Translations under genes and position numbers: made by a program
Shown here: positions 46,665 through 55,483 of the stretch, piece after piece
How positions within the stretch are numbered: position 1 is the first letter of the stretch
Layout of the letters: each line of letters opens with the position of its first letter
Assembly: GCF_002949735.1 (NCBI RefSeq)
Contig: NZ_CP026681.1
Span: forward strand, 1,364,001-1,428,000
From: Nostoc sp. 'Peltigera membranacea cyanobiont' N6
GTDB taxonomy: Bacteria > Cyanobacteriota > Cyanobacteriia > Cyanobacteriales > Nostocaceae
Reading direction: 5' to 3'
Length of the DNA: 64,000 bases
Notes under the pieces: generated by a model
Database searches by the model: none
What the model was told of the DNA's origin: nothing
Seen by the model: the letters and a program-made list of their open reading frames with translations, nothing else

Positions 46665-48734
46665 ATGATTTCTACTCAACTGACAATTTATTGTATAAAT
46701 CCAGGGTGTAATAGCCCCATTAATCCTATTGGAGACCGTGTTTGTGCCAGTTGCCAAACTCCCTTGGTTCACCGTTATCTTTGGGCTACTGGCTCATTGT
46801 CTGCTCAAATCACACCAGGCACAAAGGTAGCAGACAGGTATGGGGTAATTACTCACCAGATTTGGCTCGATACTCAACCGGGACTGCCGCCAGATGTCCC
46901 TGAAGAATTGCCAAAGGAAGTAATTCCTTATCTACAGTTATATCAAGAACGGTTACATCTGCCCCAAGCTTATGGGTTTGCTAGTGATGGTGAGGAAGAT
47001 ACAACTGATATCCTGTTATTGGAAAATGTACCGATAGATGAGAGAGGAAATATCTATCCAACTATTGTTGAGGCATGGGAGCAAGCAACGGCGGTAAGAC
47101 AAGTTTATTGGCTGTGGCAAATTCTTCAACTTTGGACACCTTTATCAGAATTAGGACTTAGCCGCAGTTTACTGGTAGTAGACAATTTAAGAGTCCAAGG
47201 TTGGTGTGTACGACTATTAGAACTCTACCAAACACCAGAAGATAAGAAGCTGAGTTTACAAAATCTGGGTGAGTGTTGGCAGTTTTGGGTAGCTACTGCA
47301 AAGACATCAGTAGCTAAAGGGTTACAAAATATAGTCCAGGAAATGTGTGAAACTGAAGTTGAGTTGGATGATGTTGCTACTCAACTTAATGGTTTATTAC
47401 TAGCATCTGCGGCAGAATTGCCATTGCTTTTGAAGGTGGCAGGCTCTACGGATATTGGCCCAATTATGGCGCAAAATGAAGATGCTTGCTACCCCAATGC
47501 TTTGAGTGATTTAGATGAACCTTTATTGTCCCACTTGTCAATTGTTTGCGATGGCATTGGCGGGCACGAAGGCGGCGAGGTTGCGAGTAAATTAGCAGTG
47601 CAGTCTGTAAAGTTGCAAATTCGCGCCTTGCTAGCGGAGGTAACAGAACAAACTGTACTTGTATCACCAGAGTTGTTGCAGGAACAATTAGAAGCAAGCT
47701 TGCGGGTGGTAAATAATGTGATTTGTGCCCGCAATAACGAACAAAAACGCCAAGGCAAAGAACGCATGGCTACAACCATTGTCATGGCGTTCCAAGTTCC
47801 ACAACGAGTGCAGACAAGTACTGGGTGGCAATCAAATAATACCCATGAACTTTACTTGGCTAATGTTGGTGATAGCCGTGCCTACTGGATTACTCGAAAC
47901 TATTGTCAGTTACTGACAGTAGATGATGATGTGGCGACGCGGGAAGTCCGCTTTGCCAAAAATTTGTATCGAAAAGCACTGATTAGAACAGATGCTACTG
48001 CCTTAACTCAAGCATTGGGGACAAGAAATTCAGAATCTTTGCGTCTCAAGGTTCAGCGATTCATTGTAGAAGAAGATGGCATATTACTACTGTGTTCTGA
48101 TGGTTTAAGTGATAATAACAGGGTGGAACAATCTTGGCAGGATTATGCAATACCCGTGTTAACAGGTGACATGACAGTTGAAGATGCCGTCCGCAACTGG
48201 ATTAACCTAGCAAACGAAAAAAATGGGCGTGATAATACGTCGGTTGTTCTCAGTTATTGCCGTGTTTCTCCAGAATACTTAGTACCTGTAACTCCGGCGT
48301 TGCCAGAAGAGATTATAGAAGCAGAAATACAAGAAGAACTAGAAGAACTAGAAGAACTAGAAGAACTAGAGGAACTAGAGGAACTAGAGGAACTAGAGGA
48401 ACTAGAGGAACTAGAGGAACTAGAGGAACTAGAGGAACTAGAGGAACTAGAGGAATTAATTTCCTTCACAGAAAGTTCGCAAACTTTGCTAGATTTGGAT
48501 CTAGATTTAGATATTCCAGGGGAACCATTTATAAGCCCAGAAATTCCACCAACCTTAATTACAAAACCTAATTGGGGTAAACGCTTGGTAATGCTGGGGG
48601 GAGTAGTGGCATTGCTTGTAGGCGGTACAAGTTTAGGATTATTTGCTTGGTGGCAAATTAATCCTCAAGCATTCCAGCAAATGTGTCGGCAAGTTCCTCA
48701 AAAAGTGCAGCAATTGTGTGCAGAGGGAAAATAG
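46665..48734 (+). CDS. PP2C-type protein phosphatase with zinc ribbon, EEL tract and membrane anchor
   Basis: 689 residues. N-terminal zinc ribbon (CINPGC at 10-15 and CASCQT near 28). Residues 40-240 are a kinase-like helical domain without catalytic motifs. The PP2C domain (about 255-530) has NEDAC, VCDGIGGHEGGEVAS, GDSRAYW, LLLCSDGLSD and GRDNTSVVL: all metal Asp residues are present. Then comes a run of about seventeen EEL tripeptides (48330-48455), an acidic linker and one membrane helix (VMLGGVVALLVGGTSLGLFAW). Likely a membrane-tethered Ser/Thr phosphatase. Confidence 0.9.
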   Translation: MISTQLTIYCINPGCNSPINPIGDRVCASCQTPLVHRYLWATGSLSAQITPGTKVADRYGVITHQIWLDTQPGLPPDVPEELPKEVIPYLQLYQERLHLPQAYGFASDGEEDTTDILLLENVPIDERGNIYPTIVEAWEQATAVRQVYWLWQILQLWTPLSELGLSRSLLVVDNLRVQGWCVRLLELYQTPEDKKLSLQNLGECWQFWVATAKTSVAKGLQNIVQEMCETEVELDDVATQLNGLLLASAAELPLLLKVAGSTDIGPIMAQNEDACYPNALSDLDEPLLSHLSIVCDGIGGHEGGEVASKLAVQSVKLQIRALLAEVTEQTVLVSPELLQEQLEASLRVVNNVICARNNEQKRQGKERMATTIVMAFQVPQRVQTSTGWQSNNTHELYLANVGDSRAYWITRNYCQLLTVDDDVATREVRFAKNLYRKALIRTDATALTQALGTRNSESLRLKVQRFIVEEDGILLLCSDGLSDNNRVEQSWQDYAIPVLTGDMTVEDAVRNWINLANEKNGRDNTSVVLSYCRVSPEYLVPVTPALPEEIIEAEIQEELEELEELEELEELEELEELEELEELEELEELEELEELEELISFTESSQTLLDLDLDLDIPGEPFISPEIPPTLITKPNWGKRLVMLGGVVALLVGGTSLGLFAWWQINPQAFQQMCRQVPQKVQQLCAEGK
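48325..48456 (+). repeat. 9-bp microsatellite (gaactagag)n inside the PP2C gene
   Basis: About fourteen 9-base units, early ones gaagaacta and later ones gaggaacta. The exact identity of the later units suggests recent slippage. Length changes in steps of 9 would keep the frame and alter only the linker. Confidence 0.95.
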
Positions 48735-48921
48735 GGAATGAGGAATGGGAATAATAGGTTATACGTGACATTGGCGATTCGTCACCTACCCCATCTCTAA
48801 CCTGATTAAAATCAAATATTGCTCAGGAGTTGGGCTGGTGTGTGTACTTCGCACTAATATTAGATTATCTAGGGTAAGCAGATTACTTGTCTTAAAATTT
48901 ACTTAACAAAGGCGGTAAAAA

Positions 48922-49182
48922 ATGAGCCGGATAAATCCTTATACACTGCAATTGCAGATTACCCGAATGTTTGAGCAAGGGCAATCATTTTTTGCCACAA
49001 CCAAGGTGCAAGAATGGTTGAAAGAACACAAACACAATCCAGAAGATTATGACGTTATTTTCCATAAAAAACCTGCACCTCCTGGTTCCAAAGAAGTGAT
49101 GGTAGTGGAAATTGAATTACGCCGCAAAGATGGACAATCTGTAGATCCTTGGTTGCAGGAACAAGCAAATCTCCATGCTTGA
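48922..49182 (+). CDS. Small conserved-looking protein, unknown function
   Basis: 86 residues, soluble, basic in the middle. No signal peptide or known motif. The well-formed intrinsic terminator after it supports a real gene. Confidence 0.65.
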   Translation: MSRINPYTLQLQITRMFEQGQSFFATTKVQEWLKEHKHNPEDYDVIFHKKPAPPGSKEVMVVEIELRRKDGQSVDPWLQEQANLHA

Positions 49183-49224
49183 TGTCATTTAATTCATATT
49201 ATCTTAACAGAATTTACTAAAAAC

Positions 49225-49257
49225 GAGCGTTCCCAATTGCGGAACGCTCTTTGTTTT
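49225..49257 (+). terminator. Intrinsic terminator
   Basis: Stem gagcgttcc (49225-49233) with ggaacgctc (49241-49249), 7-base loop, then tttgtttt. Strong. Confidence 0.8.
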
Positions 49258-49514
49258 AATCATAAATACCTTTTGAAATCATCAAAATCTGAACAAATCA
49301 GAAAACGCTCAACCTTGAAAAGACTGTATAGGAGAATTCTACTTTTGCTCTTTCCGTGGGAGGTTGTAGTAAGTTGCTATATGTGTCTATGAATCAAAAT
49401 CACCCAATCAGGTGAATCAAATGGGTGAGGTAAAAAAAACAGAACCTATCGTACCTTAAGCCTATAAATGGTTGCTTGGCACACCAATTTATAGCCTTAG
49501 AAATTAGGAAATGG
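49258..49514. other. Intergenic before the methyltransferase
   Basis: Presumed promoter region; nothing else recognised. Confidence 0.4.
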
Positions 49515-50195
49515 ATGATGACCGTAAACCAAATTATTGGAGATTCCCAAAATCACACTTCTGCCAACTTTGGTGAACGTTTCTTTGCCTGGATGATGGC
49601 TCAAAGTAGTAGTACGTATGATAAAATTATGAGCGATGTCTACGACGGCCTACGCCTACGCAAACGTTCTCTTTTTGCAAATCTCCAAGGGAAAGTGTTA
49701 GAAATCAGCCCAGGAACAGGCCCTAACCTATCCTACTACCCTAAAGATATCCAATGGATAGGAATCGAGCCAAACCTACATAAGCATTACTATCTCCAAA
49801 AACAAGCAGAAAAACTGGGCTTAAAAATCGATCTCCGAATTGGTAATGCTGAATGGTTAGATGCTGAAGATAATAGCATAGATAATGTTGTGAGTACTTT
49901 AGTTTTATGTTCAGTGCCGAATATAGAATATACATTACAAGCTGTTTTAAGAGTACTCAAACCTGGTGGACGCTTCTTATTTATTGAACATGTCGCCGCA
50001 CCTCAAGGAACTCTATTGCGAAAACTACAAAGCAAAATTAGTCCCATTTGGAAAGTGATAGGTGATGGTTGTCATCCAGATAGAGAAACTTTGATTGCTT
50101 TAGAAAATGCTGGTTTTACTAGTGTCAACTATGAGCGATTTGATGCAAAAATGCCAATTGTTAGTCCTCATATTATCGGCGTGGCGACAAAGTAA
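49515..50195 (+). CDS. SAM-dependent class I methyltransferase
   Basis: 226 residues from ATG 49515, which has agga 5 bases upstream; a TTG at 49476 is also in frame. SAM-binding motif I is KVLEISPGTGPNL, motif II IGIEPN, then LRIGNAEWLDAEDNSIDNVVSTLVLCSV as separate segments, and a post-motif LKPGGRFLFIEH. UbiE/METTL7-like. Residues SDVYDGLRLR just before the core are encoded by a dispersed repeat (49635-49661). Substrate unknown. Confidence 0.82.
   Translation: MMTVNQIIGDSQNHTSANFGERFFAWMMAQSSSTYDKIMSDVYDGLRLRKRSLFANLQGKVLEISPGTGPNLSYYPKDIQWIGIEPNLHKHYYLQKQAEKLGLKIDLRIGNAEWLDAEDNSIDNVVSTLVLCSVPNIEYTLQAVLRVLKPGGRFLFIEHVAAPQGTLLRKLQSKISPIWKVIGDGCHPDRETLIALENAGFTSVNYERFDAKMPIVSPHIIGVATK
49635..49661 (+). 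repeat. Small dispersed repeat, copy 2, inside the methyltransferase gene
   Basis: Differs from the copy at 7374-7400 by two bases. Translated in frame as part of the N-terminal region of the enzyme. Confidence 0.75.
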
Positions 50196-50500
50196 AATAA
50201 ATTTTTCTTCCAGAATTTATTTATTGAAATTTTTTCTGAATTTATTTTGAAACATCCTCTAACACCAATTCTGTATGAAGATGCGCTAAACCATAAGTAC
50301 AAGAAAGAAAAACGAACTGCAAAGGACACATTCGCGTAGCATTTCGTAGAGAAGAACACAAAGAAAGAAGTTAAAAGGGTTTAGCGCAGCCTCACAAAAA
50401 AATGGTATAAGGCAATTTTTTTATTAAGCTATATTAATATCTTTTGGTGATAGGCGCTTCTGTATTAAACTAATAAATTGGCTATTTATTAGTTATTAAT
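50196..50500. other. Intergenic with a dispersed repeat
   Basis: Holds a copy (gcgtagcatttcgtagagaa, 50334-50353) related to the one at 36176. No gene seen. Confidence 0.5.
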
Positions 50501-51883
50501 ATGCAAAGAAAGCTTGGTTTTATTAGCTTTTTAGTTATTATAGGAACTTTAATATTATTTGTTTCTAGTAGTTTAAGACATCTTTTATTTAACTCTAACG
50601 CTCTTGATTTAGCTCTGTTTGATCAATGGGTATATTTGATAAGTCAATATCTACCCCCAATATCTTCTTTTTTTGGATTTCATGTTATAGGCGATCATGC
50701 AGCTTTTATATTGTATCCGATAAGTTTACTATATAAAATATATCCTAGTGAATACTGGTTGTTTTTAGTTCAAGCTCTTGGTTTAGCTTTTGGATGTTTA
50801 CCTATTTATTTATTAAGCCTACAAGCAGGACTATCTATAGCTTATTCAAGAGCAATAAGTTTGTCTTATTTACTTTACCCTGCTTTATTTAATAGTAATT
50901 TTTTTACTGATTTTCGTCCAGAAAGTATAGCAGTTCCTGCATTATTGTGGGCAATTTGGGCAGCAATAGAGAAATGTACTTATCAATTATTTTTGGCTAT
51001 TGGGTTAGTTTTAATTTGTAAGGATAGCTTAAGCTTAACGGTAATAGCTTTTGGTGTTTGGCTACTATTACAAAATCGAAGAGTTTATGGATTAGGTTGT
51101 ATTTTAATAGGCTTATTTTGGTATATTTTTACTATTGGTTATTTAACACCTTTGTTGAGAGGCGGACAAGCTGGAGGAGTTGTATTTTATGCTTCCCTTG
51201 GTAGTTCTCCAAAGGAAATAATCATTAATATTTTCAGTAATCCTAATTTAATTTTAGGCAAGTTTTTGTCTCCTGATGCATTATTTTATTATTTTCTTCT
51301 TTTATTACCAGTGATTATTGGATTACATTGGAAGCAGATACTATTTATAATACCTGCTTTACCTATGTTATTATTAAATATTTTTTCTGATTATGCAGCA
51401 CAACGAGATTTAGCTCATCATTACTCATTACCTATTTTTCCTTTTATTATTGTATGGTTAATACATTCTATAAAAGAATATCAGCAAGAAAATAAGAGGC
51501 GTTGGCTGAAACCTAAAATATTAATAATTTCTGCTATTCTTTCTTTTTTAGTGTTAGCTAAATATGATTTTTTCGTAACCCGTTATTTATCAAATTTACC
51601 TAATCTTCATTCTCTATATACTGCTGTAAGTCTAGTTCAAACGAAGGAAAGTGTTTTAACTACAGCAAAGATCGCTCCCCATTTAGCTAAACGTCAAACT
51701 ATTAAGTTAATTAATCAAGAATGGAAGTTGGAAAAGGATAATGAAATCTTTAAGTACATACTTTTAGATTTAATAATTAATAAACCTGAGTTTAATCCTG
51801 ATTTAATATACCAACTGAGAAACAGTTCTAGTTTCAAACTTGTGTACGAAGCTGATGACGTTTATTTGTTTGTAAGGGTATGA
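50501..51883 (+). CDS. DUF2079 multi-pass membrane protein
   Basis: 460 residues with about ten helices. The opening LRHLLFNSNALDLALFDQWVYL and FFGFHVIGDHAAFILYPI, plus FTDFRPESIAVPALLWAIWAA, are typical of DUF2079, a GT-C glycosyltransferase-like family. Catalytic role unproven. The gene is notably A/T-rich and Leu/Ile-rich compared with its neighbours, which may hint at a different origin. Confidence 0.8.
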   Translation: MQRKLGFISFLVIIGTLILFVSSSLRHLLFNSNALDLALFDQWVYLISQYLPPISSFFGFHVIGDHAAFILYPISLLYKIYPSEYWLFLVQALGLAFGCLPIYLLSLQAGLSIAYSRAISLSYLLYPALFNSNFFTDFRPESIAVPALLWAIWAAIEKCTYQLFLAIGLVLICKDSLSLTVIAFGVWLLLQNRRVYGLGCILIGLFWYIFTIGYLTPLLRGGQAGGVVFYASLGSSPKEIIINIFSNPNLILGKFLSPDALFYYFLLLLPVIIGLHWKQILFIIPALPMLLLNIFSDYAAQRDLAHHYSLPIFPFIIVWLIHSIKEYQQENKRRWLKPKILIISAILSFLVLAKYDFFVTRYLSNLPNLHSLYTAVSLVQTKESVLTTAKIAPHLAKRQTIKLINQEWKLEKDNEIFKYILLDLIINKPEFNPDLIYQLRNSSSFKLVYEADDVYLFVRV

Positions 51884-51913
51884 TACAGCAATTTTTCTTT
51901 GCATAAAGTATGT

Positions 51914-52864
51914 TTAACGTTGCAGATATCGCTCCTCTATGCCGATGTTGCCTTGTAAGCCTCCTGTGTGTATCAGAAGTAACGAATCTCCTTTAGAAAA
52001 AAATCCCTGCTTTAGCAAATCCATTACTCCGTAAAACATTTTGGCGGTATATACGTAATCAAGGGGTATGCCATGTTCTTCCTTGAATTGTTGGCTAAAC
52101 ATTAGCAATTCGTCGTTTACCTTTGCATAGCCGCCAAAATGATAATCACACACTAATTCCCAGGAAGCGGGAGAGTTAAATGGTGTAGGTAAATCAGAGG
52201 CGAGGTAATTTGTCAATAAACTTTCGGTTTCTTGTGCGAGAAATGCGCCATTTTTTAGAACGGGAAAAGCGATCGCTCTTTGTCCTTGATGCAACGAAAG
52301 CGCGATACCAGCGAGTGTGGTAGCTGTACCGCAGGCTACGCATATACGATCGAATTCGTAGGCGTAGCCTGCCGTAGGCATCCCATCACCAACGATCTCT
52401 GTACAGCCGCGCACACCATTTAAATTACTCCCACCTTCGGGAATAATAAACACCTCACCGAAGCGTTGTTGCAGATATTCCTGTAGCGCTGCTGTGTTGC
52501 GCTGTCGATACATCTCGCGGTTCAGGTATACAAGCTGCATACCCTGTTGGACAGCAAAACTCAGCGTTGGGTTTAGTCGTAGCGTCTCCTCTCCACGAAT
52601 TACACCAATGGTACGAAAACCAAAAAGATTACCAGCCGCCGCAGTTGCATAAATGTGATTGGAATAAGCGCCGCCAAAGGTTAACAGGGTTGTAAAATGT
52701 TTCTCCTTGGCCTCTAAAAGATTGTATTTTAGTTTGAACCACTTGTTGCCGTTAACCCACGGGTGCATCAAATCCAGGCGCAGCACATACAGATCGACAC
52801 CAGCGTGGCGGGCGATTTCGCTGTTGATTTTTTGTATGGGAGCAGGAAAAAATATTAACGACAT
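51914..52864 (-). CDS. ACC deaminase/D-cysteine desulfhydrase-like PLP enzyme
   Basis: 316 residues, fold type II PLP enzyme. The Schiff-base Lys lies in NGNKWFKLKYNL (about 39-50), TFGGAYSNHIYATAAAG near 60-77 binds substrate carboxylate, and CGTATTLAGI near 178 holds the PLP phosphate. The family includes 1-aminocyclopropane-1-carboxylate deaminase and D-cysteine desulfhydrase; sequence alone does not choose. The segment GMPTAGYAYEF before CVACG is encoded by a dispersed repeat and is absent from what I remember of the family. Confidence 0.85.
   Translation of the reverse strand: MSLIFFPAPIQKINSEIARHAGVDLYVLRLDLMHPWVNGNKWFKLKYNLLEAKEKHFTTLLTFGGAYSNHIYATAAAGNLFGFRTIGVIRGEETLRLNPTLSFAVQQGMQLVYLNREMYRQRNTAALQEYLQQRFGEVFIIPEGGSNLNGVRGCTEIVGDGMPTAGYAYEFDRICVACGTATTLAGIALSLHQGQRAIAFPVLKNGAFLAQETESLLTNYLASDLPTPFNSPASWELVCDYHFGGYAKVNDELLMFSQQFKEEHGIPLDYVYTAKMFYGVMDLLKQGFFSKGDSLLLIHTGGLQGNIGIEERYLQR
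52357..52382 (-). repeat. Small dispersed repeat, copy 3, inside the PLP-enzyme gene
   Basis: Minus strand reads gatgcctacggcaggctacg and continues; four or five mismatches to copies 1 and 2. It is in frame and adds about eight residues. Confidence 0.75.
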
Positions 52865-53072
52865 CTCTAAAGATTTTAACTGATTATTTACACTTTCTCA
52901 CATTCATTATTGATGGTAAACATTGAGTAATTCAATGGTAAATCAATATAAATGATGAATAAAACTTTCTGATGATTAGCTTTAGAAATTAGCATTTTAC
53001 TAATTCAGTATTTCAGGTCAATATAAGAAACATAAAGCTCGCTTCAGACAACAATCTTTTTGGAGAAAACAA

Positions 53073-54803
53073 ATGGTTGCACTCATCCAGCCCACTCAAG
53101 TTACTCCCAACTCAGGACGTTTGACAGTTCAAACTGTTGAAATTGCTCCTCAAACAACTGCTATTCGTTGTCTCGACTGGGATAGAGAACGTTTTGATGT
53201 CGAGTTTGGTCTACGGAATGGTACGACTTATAATTCTTTTTTAATTCAGGGAGAAAAGGTTGCCTTAGTTGACACATCTCACCGCAAGTTTGAGGAATTA
53301 TATATTGAGATAGTGGTGGGATTAATCGATCCGACTAAAATAGATTATTTGATTATTAGCCACACAGAACCAGACCATAGCGGCTTAGTAAAAAATATTT
53401 TGCAATTAGCTCCTTCCATTACTATTGTCGGTGCTAAGGTAGCTATTCAATTTTTAGAAAATATGGTTCACCAGCCTTTCAATTCAAAGCAGGTGAAAAG
53501 TGGAGAAAGATTAGATTTAGGCAACGGGCACGAATTAGAATTTATCTCTGCACCTAACTTACACTGGCCTGACACAATCTTTACTTATGACCACAAAACT
53601 AGTACTCTCTACACCTGTGATGTGTTTGGGATGCACTACTGTGATGACCACACTTATGATGAAAATATCACCTTACTTGAGGAAGATTTTCAATATTATT
53701 ATGATTGTTTAATGGGGCCTAATGCTCGGTCTGTCTTGGCAGCTTTAAAGCGGATTGAAAAGTTAGAAATAAAAACAGTTGCTACAGGACATGGCCCTTT
53801 ATTACAACACTATATATCTGAATGGCTCGGACGGTATGAAAACTGGAGTTTAGAACAAGCAAAAACAGAGGCTTTAGTAGCTCTATTTTATGTTGAAGAT
53901 TACGGTTATAGCGAGCAGCTAGTCCGTACCATAGCTCATGGATGCGCGAAAACAGGTGCGGCAGTAGAATTATTTCCTCTCAATAGTTCGGAACCTCAAG
54001 AAGTTCGAGAATTAGTTGCACAATCTTCTGGTTTAGTAATTGCAATGCCACCCCAATCTTCAGTAATGGCTCAAGCGGCTTTAAGTACGATTTTAGCTGC
54101 TGTTCACAAGAAACAGGCTGTTGGTTTATTAGAGTCGGGAGGTGGAGAAGATGAACCAATTTATCCTTTACGTAATAAGTTTCAAGAACTGGGATTAACT
54201 GAAGCTTTTCCTCCTATTTTAGTTAAGGAAATTCCTACTCAAGCAACGGAACAACTTTGTGATGAAGCGGGGACAGATTTGGGTCAATGGTTGAACCGCG
54301 ATCGCACCATTAAACAAATCAAATCTATTAATACCGAGTTAGAGAAGGCTTTAGGGCGGATTAGCACAGGACTATACATCATCACCGCCAAAAAAGGAGA
54401 AGTTCAGAGTGCAATGTTTGCTTCTTGGGTAACACAAGCCAGTCTTGAGCCTTTAGGAGTTGCGATCGCAGTATCCAAAGACCGGGCAATTGAATCTTTG
54501 ATGCACGTTGGCGATCGCTTTGTTCTAAATGTTTTAGAAGAAGGCAAATATCAAGGATTAATGAAACATTTCCTCAAGCGTTTTGCTCCTGGTGCAGATA
54601 GATTTGCTGGAGTGAAAACATATCCAGCTAAAAATGAATCGCCCGTTTTAGCTGAAGCTCTAGCTTACATGGAATGTGAAATCACTAGCCGCATGGATTG
54701 TGGAGATCATTGGGTAATTTATAGCACAGTCCAAACTGGAAGAGTCGCCAAGCTAGATGCACTTACCGCCGCCCATCACCGCAAAATTGGCAATCATTAT
54801 TAA
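53073..54803 (+). CDS. flv4: Flavodiiron protein Flv4-type
   Basis: 576 residues. Metallo-beta-lactamase-like diiron domain (1-255) with canonical ligands His97, Glu99, Asp101, His102 (SHTEPDHSG), His164, Asp183 and His240; flavodoxin domain (about 265-400); C-terminal flavin reductase domain (about 420-576), the extra module of cyanobacterial FDPs. In the Flv2/Flv4 system it forms an electron sink for photosystem II. Called Flv4 rather than Flv3 because the next two genes complete the flv4-sll0218-flv2 order. A ggag lies 8 bases before the start. Confidence 0.88.
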   Translation: MVALIQPTQVTPNSGRLTVQTVEIAPQTTAIRCLDWDRERFDVEFGLRNGTTYNSFLIQGEKVALVDTSHRKFEELYIEIVVGLIDPTKIDYLIISHTEPDHSGLVKNILQLAPSITIVGAKVAIQFLENMVHQPFNSKQVKSGERLDLGNGHELEFISAPNLHWPDTIFTYDHKTSTLYTCDVFGMHYCDDHTYDENITLLEEDFQYYYDCLMGPNARSVLAALKRIEKLEIKTVATGHGPLLQHYISEWLGRYENWSLEQAKTEALVALFYVEDYGYSEQLVRTIAHGCAKTGAAVELFPLNSSEPQEVRELVAQSSGLVIAMPPQSSVMAQAALSTILAAVHKKQAVGLLESGGGEDEPIYPLRNKFQELGLTEAFPPILVKEIPTQATEQLCDEAGTDLGQWLNRDRTIKQIKSINTELEKALGRISTGLYIITAKKGEVQSAMFASWVTQASLEPLGVAIAVSKDRAIESLMHVGDRFVLNVLEEGKYQGLMKHFLKRFAPGADRFAGVKTYPAKNESPVLAEALAYMECEITSRMDCGDHWVIYSTVQTGRVAKLDALTAAHHRKIGNHY

Positions 54804-54807
54804 ATTG

Positions 54808-54840
54808 GGGGGGCATGGGGCATGGGGCATTGGGCATTGG
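54808..54840. repeat. STRR tract (ggggcat)n after flv4
   Basis: Four ggggcat/gggcatt heptamers just past the stop. A second run of actcctaactcctcactcct words follows. Confidence 0.7.
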
Positions 54841-54925
54841 TTATTCTCCTGTTCTGCCTCATCTTCTCAACTCCTAACTCCTCACTCCTCACTCCTAACT
54901 CCCCACTCATAAATCATAGAAAAGT

Positions 54926-55447
54926 ATGTATAAATCTGTTGAGAATACTCCGATTACAATGTATGAAATCAATCGTGGGCGCGTAGTACGAAGTTTGGAA
55001 TTTATCCAAGATATAATTGTAATTTCTCTGTGTATTGGTTTATTTAGCTTCATGGTGCTTCAGGTGAGAGATATGTTTCTCTCCTTACTTCCGCCTCTAG
55101 ATTTTCATGCTGTTACTGCCGATATTCTCTTTTTACTGATCTTAGTTGAGCTATTCCGATTGTTAATTATTTACCTACAGGAACATCGAGTATCTATTGG
55201 CGTAGCTGTTGAAGTTTCCATTGTTTCTGCCTTGCGAGAAGTCATTGTTAAAGGTGTTCTAGAAACTAATTGGAGTCAAATTTTAGCAACTTGTGCCTTT
55301 TTATTAGTCCTGGGAGCATTACTATTTCTCCGAGTTTGGCTACCCCCTACCTTTGAAGGTATCGATCCAGAACAAGAAGTATCAAAACGCTACAGAAGCA
55401 AAGTTAAGTCTGAATTAACACAAACCAATGGCCAGCATAATTCGTAA
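54926..55447 (+). CDS. Sll0218-like thylakoid membrane protein (PsiE family)
   Basis: 173 residues with four membrane helices (about 28-48, 62-82, 95-115 and 128-148) and a polar C-terminal tail. It has the PsiE-family pattern and sits exactly between the two flavodiiron genes, as Sll0218 does in Synechocystis, where it helps stabilise photosystem II assemblies. The ATG at 54959 is a possible alternative start. Confidence 0.82.
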   Translation: MYKSVENTPITMYEINRGRVVRSLEFIQDIIVISLCIGLFSFMVLQVRDMFLSLLPPLDFHAVTADILFLLILVELFRLLIIYLQEHRVSIGVAVEVSIVSALREVIVKGVLETNWSQILATCAFLLVLGALLFLRVWLPPTFEGIDPEQEVSKRYRSKVKSELTQTNGQHNS

Positions 55448-55470
55448 TTCGTAATTCGTAATTCGTAATT
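55441..55470. repeat. STRR tract (ttcgtaa)n before flv2
   Basis: Four exact heptamers beginning at the stop codon of the sll0218-like gene and ending 14 bases before flv2, leaving only agagag as a ribosome site. Confidence 0.85.
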
Positions 55471-55483
55471 AAGAGAGAATATT

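Noticed and set aside
48254..48571. Poly-Ser and Arg-Gly-Thr frames over the EEL tract
   Set aside because: Shadows of the 9-base repeat inside the PP2C gene, whose own frame is continuous and conserved.
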